Below are positions 8,154 through 16,128 of a stretch of DNA of 64,000 bases, piece by piece. The position numbers and the translations under genes were made by a program. Under the pieces are notes generated by a model that worked only from the letters and a program-made list of their open reading frames with translations, was not told the DNA's origin and did no database searches. How positions within the stretch are numbered: position 1 is the stretch's first letter; each line of letters begins with the position of its first letter. This DNA comes from Solirubrobacter pauli. Its GTDB lineage: Bacteria > Actinomycetota > Thermoleophilia > Solirubrobacterales > Solirubrobacteraceae. The stretch is taken from contig NZ_RBIL01000002.1 in assembly GCF_003633755.1 (NCBI RefSeq), forward strand, positions 1,240,001-1,304,000, in the 5' to 3' direction.

Positions 8154-8903
8154 ATGAGCTCACGGGTGCAGCAGAAGGAGGCCGCGCGCAAGCGGCGGGA
8201 GGCGATCGAGGCCGAGGAACGGCGCGCCACGCAGCGGCGAGGCGCGCGCCGGCGGGTGGGGATCGTCGCGGCCGCCGCGATCGTGTTGACGGCGGGCGTC
8301 GTGACCGTGTCGCGCGTGTCCCAGGACGACGCGGTCGCGCAGCCGCAGGCGATCAGCGAGCGGTTCGCGGGCATCCCGCAGGACGGCATCCGGCTCGGAT
8401 CGCCGTCGGCGCCCGTCACGCTCGTCGAGTTCGCCGACCTGCAGTGCCCGTTCTGCGGCGCCTACGCCCGCGACGTGCTGCCGACGGTCATCGAGCGCTA
8501 CGTCCGTCCGGGCAAGCTCAAGCTGGAGCTGAACCTGCTCACGTTCGTCGGCGAGGACTCGGTCAAGGCCGGCCGGCTCGCGGCCGCGACCACCGACCAG
8601 GACCGCTTCTGGGGGTTCACCGACGCGTTCTTCGCCGCGCAGGGCCAGGAGAACACGGGCTACGTCAGCGACGACTTCCTGAAGGCGGCGGCAGCCGCCG
8701 CGGGCGCCGACCACGACGCCGCGGCGGACGACGACGCCACCGCCGACCGCGTGCTCAAGCAGGCGCAGACCGCGGCCGACCGGCTCGGGGTGAGCTCCAC
8801 GCCCACGTTCTTCCTCCGCCGCGGCCACGACGAGACCCCGTTGAAGATCGACGACCTGGAGCCGGAGGCGTTCACGGCCGCGCTCGACGAGGCCCTGCGA
8901 TGA
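8154..8903 (+). CDS. Membrane-anchored DsbA-family thiol-disulfide oxidoreductase
   Basis: A 249-residue protein. An Arg/Lys-rich cytoplasmic start (to about residue 35) is followed by one transmembrane helix (VGIVAAAAIVLTAGVVTV) and an extracytoplasmic thioredoxin-fold domain of the DsbA type. FADLQCPFCGAYARDVLP holds the CxxC active site, and the cis-Pro loop is VSSTPTFFL. The role is disulfide bond formation in secreted proteins. The ATG at 8154 begins the charged N-terminus. The stop overlaps the start of the VKOR gene in ATGA, so the two are co-translated; VKOR reoxidises DsbA in actinobacteria. The upstream 105 bases are shared with the divergent DDN-like gene and contain a 6-bp hairpin (8082-8098). 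Confidence 0.88.
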   Translation: MSSRVQQKEAARKRREAIEAEERRATQRRGARRRVGIVAAAAIVLTAGVVTVSRVSQDDAVAQPQAISERFAGIPQDGIRLGSPSAPVTLVEFADLQCPFCGAYARDVLPTVIERYVRPGKLKLELNLLTFVGEDSVKAGRLAAATTDQDRFWGFTDAFFAAQGQENTGYVSDDFLKAAAAAAGADHDAAADDDATADRVLKQAQTAADRLGVSSTPTFFLRRGHDETPLKIDDLEPEAFTAALDEALR

Positions 8904-9304
8904 GGATCGCGACCGCGGTGCTCGCCACGATCGGCGTGGCCGTCGCGGGCTACCTCACGTGGGTGCACTACGCGGGCCTGGAGCCGTTCTGCGTCGGCGG
9001 CGGTGGCGGCTGCGAGCGCGTGCAGAGCTCCGAGTACGCCGCGCTGTTCGGCATCCCGGTCGCGGTGCTCGGCCTCGGCGGCTATCTGGCGCTGCTCGCC
9101 ACGCTGGCGCTGCCGGAGGAGCTCTCACGGATGGCGGCCGGCTTCGTCGCGCTCACGGGCGCGGCGTTCAGCCTCTATCTCACGTACGTCGAGATCGCCG
9201 AGATCCAGGCGATCTGCCAGTGGTGCGTCGTCAGCGCGGTGCTGATGCTCGCGCTGGCGGGCGTCAGCGGCGCGCGGCTCAGTAGCCCCGCGCCTTCGGC
9301 ATGA
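8900..9304 (+). CDS. Vitamin K epoxide reductase (VKOR) family protein
   Basis: A 134-residue, four-helix membrane protein. It has the VKOR pattern of a first Cys pair (FCVGGGGGCERVQSSEYAALFGIP) and a CxxC in the last helix (AICQWCVVSAV). The extracellular Ser/Thr-Tyr-Gly-Pro surroundings also fit. The known role is passing electrons from DsbA-like proteins to menaquinone to regenerate the disulfide donor. Its start is inside the stop of the DsbA-like gene (ATGA), indicating one operon and a working pair. The 3' end overlaps the convergent PspC gene by 26 bases. Confidence 0.9.
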   Translation: MRIATAVLATIGVAVAGYLTWVHYAGLEPFCVGGGGGCERVQSSEYAALFGIPVAVLGLGGYLALLATLALPEELSRMAAGFVALTGAAFSLYLTYVEIAEIQAICQWCVVSAVLMLALAGVSGARLSSPAPSA

Positions 9305-9473
9305 TGATCCAGAGCGCGATGTAGAGCAGGATCTGCGGTCCGGGCAGCAGGCACGAGAGCACGAACAGCGTGCGGACCTGCCACGGCTTCATGCCGAAGC
9401 GGCGGGCCAGCCCGGCGCAGACGCCGGCGATCATGCGGCCCCGGGAGGGGCGGACGAGCGCGGTGGAAGCCAT
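9279..9473 (-). CDS. PspC domain protein
   Basis: A 64-residue protein consisting of only a PspC domain: RMIAGVCAGLARRFGMKPWQVRTLFVL, then GPQILLYIALWIIMP, one amphipathic segment and a transmembrane helix. PspC proteins sense or respond to membrane stress with PspA in Proteobacteria. Stand-alone short PspC proteins are common in actinobacteria and their role is not settled. No pspA is seen in the window. The start is ATG at 9473. Confidence 0.85.
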   Translation of the reverse strand: MASTALVRPSRGRMIAGVCAGLARRFGMKPWQVRTLFVLSCLLPGPQILLYIALWIIMPKARGY

Positions 9474-9549
9474 GCCCCAAGGCTAGGCAGCGCGCCTGAT
9501 TACAGGTTAAGTGTCGAAACGGGCCAAGCGGTCCGATAGGTTTGCCGCC

Positions 9550-11229
9550 ATGGCAGCACGGCAGGGCGTGCTGGCGCTCGTCATCGCCTTCGCGATGACC
9601 GCAGCGCCGGCGGAAGCGACGACACGGACGGGCAGCGGCAACGACCCGGCCGGAGACAGCGTTGTCAATGGCGGCAACAACGGCCACGACATCCTTCAGG
9701 CGGCCGCGGCGGCCAACGACGCCGGCACCGCGGCGATCGCCATGCGCCTCGCGGCCACACCCGCGGCGAACGGCTATCCGTACGGGGTCCTCGGCACGCG
9801 TTCGGCGGACGGCACGTGCAGCGAGCCGGCGGCGTACTTCTTCGGCGAGATGAGCAGCGGGGCCGCGGTCTACGTCGTCGGCAGCGCCGCCAAGTCGGCA
9901 ACGCTCACGCGGGAGGGGACGACGGTGACGCTCAGCGCGACCGGCGACCCGAACCTCGCGCTCCCGTTCGACTGCGCTCATGCTGGGATCGCGAAGAGCC
10001 GCGACTACGACGCGTACTTCGACCAGCTGGAGACGCCGTTCCCGATGGCCGCCGAGGCGCCGCCGGCCGCCACGCCCACGCCGACCCCCACGGCCACACC
10101 GGCTCCGCCCGCGGCCACACCCGTCCCGCAGCCGCCCGTCGTCGCCAACACGCCGCCGGTGAAGGTGCCGGCCGCCGCGAAGCTCACCGTGTCCCTGACC
10201 GGGGCGCCGTCGACGATCAAGCGCAACAAGACGATGCGGCTGAAGCTCAAGATCGCCAACGACGGCTCGAAGCGGTCGTCGAAGGTGACGGTCTCGGCCG
10301 GCAAGGCCCGTGGGCTCTCGGTGAGCAGGGTCAAGCCGCTGGCCGCGCTCAAGCCGGCGCAGAAGCGGACGGTCACGCTGAAGGTCAAGCTCGGCAAGAC
10401 GGCCAAGAAGGCGACCTCGCTGAAGGTCACGGTCAAGGCCGGCAAGCTCAAGACGTCGAGCACGGTGCTGCTGCGGATCGGCAAGGCGAAGAAGCTCGCG
10501 CCGAAGCCGACGCCGCAGGCGGAGGCCAAGAAGAGCCCGATCGTGGGCACCTACTGGTGGCGCACGGTCAACCACGTCGACTGGGCGTGGGACAACCGCG
10601 GCTTGTACTTCGTCGACGGCGGCACGGTCTACAGCGGCTTCCCGGCCGGCGGCCTGCCGACCGCGTGCACGACGCCGCCCGCCGAGCCCGGTGACGAGTT
10701 CGACACGCGCGACGGCTGCCTCACCTACAGCTACGACGAGAAGACCGGTGCCGTGGTCATCGGGGACAAGACCGGCACCTTCCAGGACGGCAAGCTGACG
10801 ATCGACGGCGAGACGTACGCGCCGCTCGCGCTGGCTGCGCCGGGGCAGCGGTTCACGATCAACGAGCACCGGCACTACTCGTTCCAGGGCCTGTGCGGCC
10901 TGATCACCGGCTGCACGGTGACGAAGGAGTTCCTGTCGCTCTCGCCCGACGGCCAGTTCATCAAGAGCCGCAGCACGACGTCGACCATGGGTGACCCGGG
11001 CCTGGGTCCGTGGACCGCGATCGGCAGCTACCCGCCCGACCAGCACGGCACCTACGAGGTTCAGGCCGGCGGCAGGATCCAGCTGACCTACGCGGACGGG
11101 ACGGTCAAGGTCGAGACGTTCGCGATCGACACCAACCGCGACACGCGCCAGCCGGACCCGGTCGGGGAGGGCGTCCTGATCGGCGAGGACAACTTCTACC
11201 CCGACCCGTTCCCCGACATCGACGGCTAG
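9550..11229 (+). CDS. Secreted protein with CARDB-like domain, function unknown
   Basis: About 559 residues beginning with a signal peptide (MAARQGVLALVIAFAMTAAPAEA). A first domain of about 150 residues has two Cys and no family I recognise. A Pro/Thr-rich linker follows near residues 170-200. The Lys-rich beta-sandwich at about 205-310 (KLTVSLTGAPSTIKRNKTMRLKLKIANDG) resembles CARDB/NEW3-type domains that end in secreted actinobacterial proteins. The last 240 residues are rich in Gly, Tyr and Trp, have paired Cys and look like a beta-structured domain. A GTG at 9511 in the same frame would give a longer, more basic start and cannot be excluded. The role is unknown; it is likely an envelope or extracellular protein. 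Confidence 0.7.
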   Translation: MAARQGVLALVIAFAMTAAPAEATTRTGSGNDPAGDSVVNGGNNGHDILQAAAAANDAGTAAIAMRLAATPAANGYPYGVLGTRSADGTCSEPAAYFFGEMSSGAAVYVVGSAAKSATLTREGTTVTLSATGDPNLALPFDCAHAGIAKSRDYDAYFDQLETPFPMAAEAPPAATPTPTPTATPAPPAATPVPQPPVVANTPPVKVPAAAKLTVSLTGAPSTIKRNKTMRLKLKIANDGSKRSSKVTVSAGKARGLSVSRVKPLAALKPAQKRTVTLKVKLGKTAKKATSLKVTVKAGKLKTSSTVLLRIGKAKKLAPKPTPQAEAKKSPIVGTYWWRTVNHVDWAWDNRGLYFVDGGTVYSGFPAGGLPTACTTPPAEPGDEFDTRDGCLTYSYDEKTGAVVIGDKTGTFQDGKLTIDGETYAPLALAAPGQRFTINEHRHYSFQGLCGLITGCTVTKEFLSLSPDGQFIKSRSTTSTMGDPGLGPWTAIGSYPPDQHGTYEVQAGGRIQLTYADGTVKVETFAIDTNRDTRQPDPVGEGVLIGEDNFYPDPFPDIDG

Positions 11230-11237
11230 CTAGCCGT
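11222..11237. repeat. 16-bp palindrome joining two convergent stop codons
   Basis: ACGGCTAGCTAGCCGT is a perfect palindrome that contains the TAG stops of both convergent secreted-protein genes. It could form a short bidirectional terminator hairpin, but there is no loop and no T-run, so this may be only a consequence of the similar ends of the two genes. Confidence 0.4.
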
Positions 11238-11598
11238 TGGGGACGACGTAGTCGAACGTGACCGTCGTCTTGCCCTTGGCGCCGCGCAGGCGGTAGGTCT
11301 GCGCGGCCTTGGGCGGCAGCTGCTTCCAGCGGAACCCGCCGGCGGTCTTGGGCACCTCGAGCTCGCCCTCGCCACGCAGTGAGGCCTCGAACTTCGCCAT
11401 CCACGCGTGCGCCGCGTGGTGGCCGGTCATGCAGGACGCGCCGCTGACCTTGAGCTTGAAGACGCCGAACGTCTTCGCCCCACCGGGCTCGAACGGGTAG
11501 CGCAGGTCGGCGGACGCGCAACTGCGCGGCTTGGCCTCGGCCGCCGGGGCGACGACGAGGACGGCGAGGATGGCGAGAGCGGGGAGGAGGAAGCGCAT
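11230..11598 (-). CDS. Small secreted protein, unknown function
   Basis: 122 residues. A clean signal peptide (MRFLLPALAILAVLVVAPAAEA) precedes a mature part of about 100 residues with two Cys (RSCASADL and GASCMTGHHAAH) that could form a disulfide, and a beta-rich C-terminus. I recognise no family. The start at the ATG 11598 was chosen because it begins the signal peptide; a purine-rich GGAGGAGGAAG lies directly upstream on the coding strand. It is convergent with the previous secreted protein. Upstream lies a 270-base gene-free stretch with a long inverted repeat. Confidence 0.7.
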   Translation of the reverse strand: MRFLLPALAILAVLVVAPAAEAKPRSCASADLRYPFEPGGAKTFGVFKLKVSGASCMTGHHAAHAWMAKFEASLRGEGELEVPKTAGGFRWKQLPPKAAQTYRLRGAKGKTTVTFDYVVPNG

Positions 11599-11684
11599 GA
11601 GCCGCCCGAGCCTACGGCCGCGCCCCCGCTCGCCGCGATGGGGATGCCCGTACGCGCGTGCGGGAGCTGGCACGCGTGGGTCCA

Positions 11685-11778
11685 CGTCTGCGTGCCGGTC
11701 GGAAAGCGAGTGGGTCAGACTCGACGGGGAGCCCGTTCGCAGAGGCGGAGACGGGAAAGCACCGCCGGCACGCAGACG
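11685..11778. ncRNA. Possible structured RNA or long inverted repeat in a 270-base gene-free stretch
   Basis: CGTCTGCGTGCCGG (11685-11698) and its exact complement CCGGCACGCAGACG (11765-11778) enclose 66 bases. Inside are two smaller complementary pairs: CGAGT with ACTCG around GGGTCAG, and CCCGT with ACGGG. On either strand this folds as a three-way junction. On the minus strand it would lie in the leader of the small secreted protein gene, or downstream of the GAF-ANTAR gene. It fits no riboswitch consensus that I recognise. Seen in sequence; the RNA role is inference. Confidence 0.35.
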
Positions 11779-11867
11779 CGCGCTCGTCTTGCCCGAGATG
11801 TCGGCTGAGCAAACATCCGTACCTCAGCGGTGTCGGGCGTGTGCGCGTTCGGCGGCCGACGCGCCGG

Positions 11868-12563
11868 TCAGCCGCCGGCGCCGGCGAGGATCTCGCCGGC
11901 GATGTCGGCCGCGCGCCGCCGCGACCGGCGGGCATCGCCGCGCAACCGCTCGAAGGCGTCCAACGCGGTCAGGCCGTGCCGCTCCATCAGCATGCCGACG
12001 GCGCGCTCGATCACCACGCGGTGCTCGAGCGCGTGCTCGAGCTGGCGGACGGTCTCCTCGTTGCGCTGGGCCTGCAGCGCGGTGAGCAGGAAGCGCTCGA
12101 TCAGCTTCGCGTAGGCCTGCAGGCCGTTCATCTCGTCCTCGGACCAGTGGTGGTGCTTGTCGCAGTAGGCGTCGAGCGAGCCGACGACGGTCCCGCCGAC
12201 GTGGATCGGCACGCCGAGCACGCTTCGGACCTTCGTCTCGCGCATCTCGGCGTGGATCTCCGGCCAGCGCTCGTCCGTCGTGACGTCCTCGGTCCTGACG
12301 ACCTCGTTGGTGACCAGCGCCTGCACGCACGGCCCCGTGCCCGCCCGGACCTGCGCCCGCTCGAGCTCGCGGCCGTGGCCGTCGCTCGCGGCCGCGTAGT
12401 GGAGCACCTGGGCGTCGTCGATGAACATCACGCCGCTGCCGGTGACGTTGAACAGCGCGGCGGCCGAGCGGACGGCGTGCTGGATCGCTTCCAGCAGCGG
12501 TGTCGCTTCGTTGCGCGTTTCCAGCTCGCGCAGCGCGCGATGGAGGTCGTCGGCCGTGTGCAC
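11868..12563 (-). CDS. GAF and ANTAR domain transcription antitermination regulator
   Basis: 231 residues from a GTG start (VHTADDLHRALRELETRN). A GAF domain occupies about residues 20-150 (SAAALFNVTGSGVMFIDD to VRSVLGVPIHVGGTVVGSLDAYC) and would bind a small ligand. An ANTAR RNA-binding domain follows at about 165-225 (QLEHALEHRVVIERAVGMLMERHGLTALDAFERL). ANTAR proteins bind paired hairpins in leader RNAs and prevent termination. The gene follows the Crp-like gene on the same strand after 10 bases, so it is probably co-transcribed. The longer upstream frame reads through antisense of the Crp gene and is rejected. Target RNAs are not known; a structured leader lies just downstream. Confidence 0.85.
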   Translation of the reverse strand: MHTADDLHRALRELETRNEATPLLEAIQHAVRSAAALFNVTGSGVMFIDDAQVLHYAAASDGHGRELERAQVRAGTGPCVQALVTNEVVRTEDVTTDERWPEIHAEMRETKVRSVLGVPIHVGGTVVGSLDAYCDKHHHWSEDEMNGLQAYAKLIERFLLTALQAQRNEETVRQLEHALEHRVVIERAVGMLMERHGLTALDAFERLRGDARRSRRRAADIAGEILAGAGG

Positions 12564-12573
12564 GGCCCCGAGT

Positions 12574-13350
12574 CTAGGTGGGCACGAGCCGACGGCGCTG
12601 CGCGACGGACTCCGGCGCGCGGCGCGGCGCGCTGCTGGAGTCCCGCAGCAGCCACGTGCCGTCCGCACGCCGGACGAGCCGCCCCGAGCGCTCGAGGGCG
12701 GCCGCGGCGGTCGAAACCGACGGCCGTCGTGCCCCGACGAGCTCTCCCAGCATGCGGTGGGACAGGCACAGCGGCAGCGCGAGGCCGTCACCGGTGACGC
12801 GCCCCCAGCGCTCGCAGTAATGGCGCACGAGCGCTACGAGCCGCTCGTCCACGCGGGTCAGCTGAGCGATCGCCTTGACCGTCGCGAGCCGGCGCGCCCG
12901 GGCCTCGATCCGCTCCATCAGCATCGCCGCGATCCCCGGGTAGGCCGCCGCGCGGCTCATCAAACCCGTATCGAGCATGGCCACCCGGCCGCTGCCGATG
13001 ACGTTCCAACGTACGGTCGCATCGAGGATCTGCGCCTCGTCGCCGATCCCGAACGGGCGGATCAGGTCACCGGCGCCGAGCAGCTCGGTGCTGACGTCGC
13101 CGGCCAGCACGACCTCGCGCGCGACGACGCCGCTGAGCACGAGCAGCCCTGCGTTCCCGATCGAGGCGCCGCGCAGGCGCGCGACGTCCCACGGCCCCGT
13201 GTCCAACGGAGCCCAGCTGACGCTCAGCTCGGACCGGGCACGCTGCAGCGCAGCCGGATCGAGCAGGTTGCCGAGGTCGGCGTCTGCCTCCAGCAGCAGG
13301 ATGCGGGGGCGCTGCCGCGCGCCCCCGACGGATGTTGCGGGTTGAAGCAC
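12574..13350 (-). CDS. Crp/Fnr family transcriptional regulator
   Basis: 258 residues. The N-terminal half is a divergent cyclic-nucleotide-type beta-barrel (GLLVLSGVVAREVVLAGDVSTELLGAGDLIRPF). A long dimerisation helix and a C-terminal winged helix follow (LSHRMLGELVGARRPSVSTAAAALERSGRLVRR). No Cys cluster for an Fe-S centre of the FNR type is seen. The start is a GTG preceded by AGGGAGCAGGGCAA. A perfect 9-bp inverted repeat lies 35 bases upstream of the start, suggesting autoregulation. The ligand is unknown. It forms a unit with the GAF-ANTAR gene. Confidence 0.85.
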   Translation of the reverse strand: MLQPATSVGGARQRPRILLLEADADLGNLLDPAALQRARSELSVSWAPLDTGPWDVARLRGASIGNAGLLVLSGVVAREVVLAGDVSTELLGAGDLIRPFGIGDEAQILDATVRWNVIGSGRVAMLDTGLMSRAAAYPGIAAMLMERIEARARRLATVKAIAQLTRVDERLVALVRHYCERWGRVTGDGLALPLCLSHRMLGELVGARRPSVSTAAAALERSGRLVRRADGTWLLRDSSSAPRRAPESVAQRRRLVPT

Positions 13351-13372
13351 TTGCCCTGCTCCCTACGTGACT

Positions 13373-13397
13373 CGAACGTGATGCGATTTCACGTTCG
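13373..13397. promoter_or_regulatory. Palindromic operator upstream of the Crp-like gene
   Basis: CGAACGTGA (13373-13381), seven bases, and TCACGTTCG (13389-13397) form a perfect inverted repeat centred 35 bases before the GTG start. The GTGA-N7-TCAC core resembles CRP-family sites (GTGA-N6-TCAC). Autoregulation by the encoded protein is a reasonable inference. The shared half GAACGTGA also occurs upstream of phoX. Confidence 0.6.
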
Positions 13398-13536
13398 CGG
13401 GGTCAGGGCGAACCGAGTTCAGACTAGCGTCATCCCCAGACCTCGACGCTGACCCGGCGCCTGAAGACCGCCACGACCGCGAACGCGGCCGGCGTGAGCC
13501 GTCTCGCTAGGGTGACGGTTCAGCCGGTGAGGACGT

Positions 13537-14376
13537 TCATCGCGCGACGGCCACCGGCTCGAGCAGGCCGGCGAGCGGATGCTCGACGCCGCGCGGCAGC
13601 ACGACCACGGGGCAGTGCGCGTGGTGCAGCAGCGGCCCACTGGTCCCACCGGTGATCACGGCCCGCACGGGGCCGTAGCCGCGCGACCCGACGAGCAGCA
13701 GGTCCAGCTGCTCGCTGTAGGCGGCGAGCGCGGCCCAGGGACGGCCGTCGAGCACCACGCCCTCGGCGTCCGGCACGTCCTCGATCGCCCGCGCGAGCGC
13801 CCCACGGAGCGCCGCGTCGATCTCCGCGTATCCGGACGCGTAGGTCCCGTAGACCTCGAGCGGGATCACGGTCAACGCCTGCAGGCGGGCGGCGGTCGCG
13901 CGCGCGACCGCGTGGGCGGCGCCGAACGCCGCCGTCGCCTCGGGCGACCCGTCGTAGGCCACGCCGACGCGCGTGAGCACGCCGTCCAGCCGGGTGCGGT
14001 AGCCGTGGGGCGCGATCGCGACCGCGCACGGGGCCCCGAGCAGCAGCCGCTCGCCGGTGGCGCCGGGCCGTGCGCGCCCGAGCCGTCCCGTGTGGGTGGA
14101 GCCGACGACGATCAGCGCCGCGTCCTCGGCCAGCGCCAGGTCGTGCAGGCCACGCGCGGCGGAGCGACCGGGGACGATCGCGGTGCGGATGCGCTCGGGC
14201 TCGATGCCGGCGAGGAGGCCGCGCATCCGCCGGACGGTGGCGTGGCCCTCGTCACGGTCGGCCGTGACGGTGGCGAGGACGACATCACCGGCGCCGAGCC
14301 GCGCGAGGCGGCGGGCCAGCGCGACTGCGTCCTCGGAGCGCGCGGTGGCGTCGACGCCGATCAGGATTGTGCTCAT
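13537..14376 (-). CDS. Universal stress protein with two USP domains
   Basis: 279 residues with two tandem USP domains. The first begins MSTILIGVDATARSEDAVALARRLA and ends with the ATP-loop-type GSTHTGRLGRARPGATGERLLLGAPCAVAIAP. The second begins VGVAYDGSPEATAAF and ends with VGSRGYGPVRAVITGGTSGPLLHHAHCPVVVLP, a G-2x-G-9x-G-S/T type nucleotide motif. Such proteins accumulate under hypoxia and starvation, and in Mycobacterium are DosR targets. The ATG at 14376 begins the domain; upstream sequence is not protein-like. It lies downstream of the NarL-type regulator on the same strand, with a palindrome 75 bases upstream. It is one of three such proteins in the window. Confidence 0.92.
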   Translation of the reverse strand: MSTILIGVDATARSEDAVALARRLARLGAGDVVLATVTADRDEGHATVRRMRGLLAGIEPERIRTAIVPGRSAARGLHDLALAEDAALIVVGSTHTGRLGRARPGATGERLLLGAPCAVAIAPHGYRTRLDGVLTRVGVAYDGSPEATAAFGAAHAVARATAARLQALTVIPLEVYGTYASGYAEIDAALRGALARAIEDVPDAEGVVLDGRPWAALAAYSEQLDLLLVGSRGYGPVRAVITGGTSGPLLHHAHCPVVVLPRGVEHPLAGLLEPVAVAR

Positions 14377-14444
14377 GCCCGAAGCCTCGCGGGCGCGCGC
14401 GTCTGCGGAAACCGCGGTCCGCCGCGGCCTGAGTACGTGGTTTC

Positions 14445-14458
14445 CCGTAGTCCTACAG
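14445..14458. promoter_or_regulatory. CCGTAG-type palindrome upstream of USP gene
   Basis: CCGTAG-TC-CTACAG is an inverted repeat with one mismatch, centred about 75 bases upstream of the universal stress protein start and overlapping the TAG stop of the upstream response regulator gene. Similar palindromes occur at 15168-15182 and 49176-49190. It may be a binding site for the NarL-type regulator encoded beside it. Confidence 0.45.
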
Positions 14459-15109
14459 GTCGACGAGCTTGTGCTCGAGCGCGTAGCGCACGAGCTCCGC
14501 ACGCGTGGTGCGGCGCAGCTTCTGCTGGATGTGCGCGCGGTGCGTCTCGACCGTGCGGGTGGAGAGGAAGAGCTGGCTCGCGATCTCGGCGTTGGTGTGG
14601 CCGAGCGCGATCAGGCGCAGCACCTCGACCTCACGCTCGGAGAGGTCGTCGGGCGGGCCCGCAGGCTCCGCGGGCGTGGTGGCGAGGCGGGCGCCGAGCC
14701 GCGGGTTCAGGTAGGTGTCGCCGGCGGCCGCGAGCTTGATCGCCTCCAGCAGCTCCTCGTCGGCGGCCTCCTTGAGGACGAAGCCGAGCGCGCCGGCCTG
14801 GAGCGCCTGGCGGGCGAACGCCGGGTCGTCCTGCATCGTCAGCACGACGATCGCGGTGTCGGCCGCGTGCTCGCGCAGGCGCGGGATCGCCTCGAGGCTG
14901 GAGCCGCCGGGCATGTTGAGGTCGAGCACGAGCACGCTCGGGCGGTGCGCACGGGCCATCCGCTCGGCGTCGGGCACGGTTCCGGCCTCCGCGATCACCT
15001 GGAGGCCGTCCTCGTTGTCGATCAGCATCCGCAGGCCTTGGCGGACGACCGTGTGGTCGTCGGCGATCACGACGGTGGTCTGGGTGCGGTCGGCTCGTTC
15101 TGCGCTCAC
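14453..15109 (-). CDS. NarL/LuxR-family response regulator (DevR-like)
   Basis: 218 residues: a receiver domain at about 12-128 (VVIADDHTVVRQGLRMLI, phosphoacceptor Asp in VLVLDLNMPGGS, Thr/Lys in VLTMQDD and VLKEA) and a LuxR-type helix-turn-helix at about 150-215 (LSEREVEVLRLIALGHTNAEIASQLFLSTRTVETHRAHIQQKL). It is probably the partner of the DevS-like GAF kinase divergently encoded at 16.1 kb, with a universal stress protein gene between. The start is a GTG at 15109. A perfect palindrome lies 66 bases upstream, suggesting autoregulation. Confidence 0.92.
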   Translation of the reverse strand: MSAERADRTQTTVVIADDHTVVRQGLRMLIDNEDGLQVIAEAGTVPDAERMARAHRPSVLVLDLNMPGGSSLEAIPRLREHAADTAIVVLTMQDDPAFARQALQAGALGFVLKEAADEELLEAIKLAAAGDTYLNPRLGARLATTPAEPAGPPDDLSEREVEVLRLIALGHTNAEIASQLFLSTRTVETHRAHIQQKLRRTTRAELVRYALEHKLVDL

Positions 15110-15167
15110 CCGATGAAGCTTGCCAACTACCCGCGTCCGCGGCTGCGTGACGCGCCGCGGACGCGGT

Positions 15168-15182
15168 CCGTAGGAACTACGG
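15168..15182. promoter_or_regulatory. Perfect CCGTAG/CTACGG palindrome upstream of the response regulator
   Basis: CCGTAG-GAA-CTACGG is a perfect inverted repeat (6-bp arms, 3-base spacer) centred 66 bases upstream of the response-regulator start. It overlaps the TAG stop of the universal stress protein gene. It is the best copy of a motif found at several stress-gene promoters in the window. Confidence 0.55.
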
Positions 15183-16028
15183 AACCACCAGCACCGGACG
15201 CGCGGCGGCGTGGACGAGGCCCGACGCGACCGAGCCGAGCACGGTCGAGGCGACCGCGCCGCGTCCGCGGGAGCCGACGACGATCGCGGCCGCGTCCTGC
15301 TCCACGGCGGCCGCGAGCAACGCGCGCCACTGACCGCCGGTGCCGTCGACGGTGAGCGCGCTCGCTTCCTGGCCGGCCTCGCGGGCGATGGCGGCGCCTT
15401 CGTCGGCGAGCTCGCTCAGCGGCAGCGACGGCGCGCCGACGAGCGTCGGCACCGCCCACGCGTGCGCGACGAGCAGCTCGCGCCCCGGCAGGTGCCGCGC
15501 GGCGAACGCGAGCGCGGACCGGGCGTGGTCGGAGCCGTCGTAGCCGACGACGATCGGGCCGGACGGGTCGCTGTCACCCGGCACCACGAGCAGCGGCCGC
15601 TCGGCATGGTGCACGAGGCTGGACGCGGTGCTGCCGAGGATCATCCGCTCGACCGGGTGCGGGCCGTGGGTGCCGGCGACGAGCACGTCGGCGTCGACCT
15701 CCTCGGCCAGCGCGCGCAGTTCCCGCCACGGGGTCAGCGCGAAGCGCAGCTCCGACTCCGCCGGCAGCCCGGCGACGCCGGCGATCGCCACACCCTCGTC
15801 GACCGTGCGGCGCCCGGCCGCCTCCGCGTCCGCGCGCATGCGCTTGAGGCCTTCGCTGAGCATCGCGTCCGACAGGGCGACGCGCGCCAGCGCACCCGCC
15901 TCGTCCGAGGGCGGCGGTGGGTGGACGTGGGCGACGACGGCCGACGCGCCGTCGAAGAGCGAACCCGCGAAGGCGATCGCCGCCTTCGCGGAGGGAGAGC
16001 CGTCGTAGGCGATCAGCAGCCGGGTCAT
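15177..16028 (-). CDS. Universal stress protein with two USP domains
   Basis: 283 residues with two USP domains. The first begins MTRLLIAYDGSPSAKAAIAFAG and carries VAGTHGPHPVERMILGSTASSLVHHAERPLLVVP. The second begins VVGYDGSDHARSALAFAA and carries VGSRGRGAVASTVLGSVASGLVHAAARPVLVVP. Both keep an ATP-binding-type glycine motif. The ATG at 16028 matches the domain start. It is divergent from the GAF kinase gene with 100 bases between, and followed by the response regulator on the same strand. The arrangement kinase / USP / regulator resembles the DevRS-associated stress modules of actinobacteria. Confidence 0.92.
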   Translation of the reverse strand: MTRLLIAYDGSPSAKAAIAFAGSLFDGASAVVAHVHPPPPSDEAGALARVALSDAMLSEGLKRMRADAEAAGRRTVDEGVAIAGVAGLPAESELRFALTPWRELRALAEEVDADVLVAGTHGPHPVERMILGSTASSLVHHAERPLLVVPGDSDPSGPIVVGYDGSDHARSALAFAARHLPGRELLVAHAWAVPTLVGAPSLPLSELADEGAAIAREAGQEASALTVDGTGGQWRALLAAAVEQDAAAIVVGSRGRGAVASTVLGSVASGLVHAAARPVLVVP

Positions 16029-16128
16029 GGGGGAGATCGTGCCAACCGCGGGCCGTCTTCGCATCCCGACGGGTCCGCGCCAAGTACGGGGATAACTACT
16101 GGCACGCTTGAGCTAGCCTCCGCCTCGC

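Noticed and set aside
12564-12791. N-terminal extension of the GAF-ANTAR protein
   Set aside because: Upstream residues are antisense-like, overlap the Crp gene and are not protein-like; the GTG at 12563 starts the conserved part.
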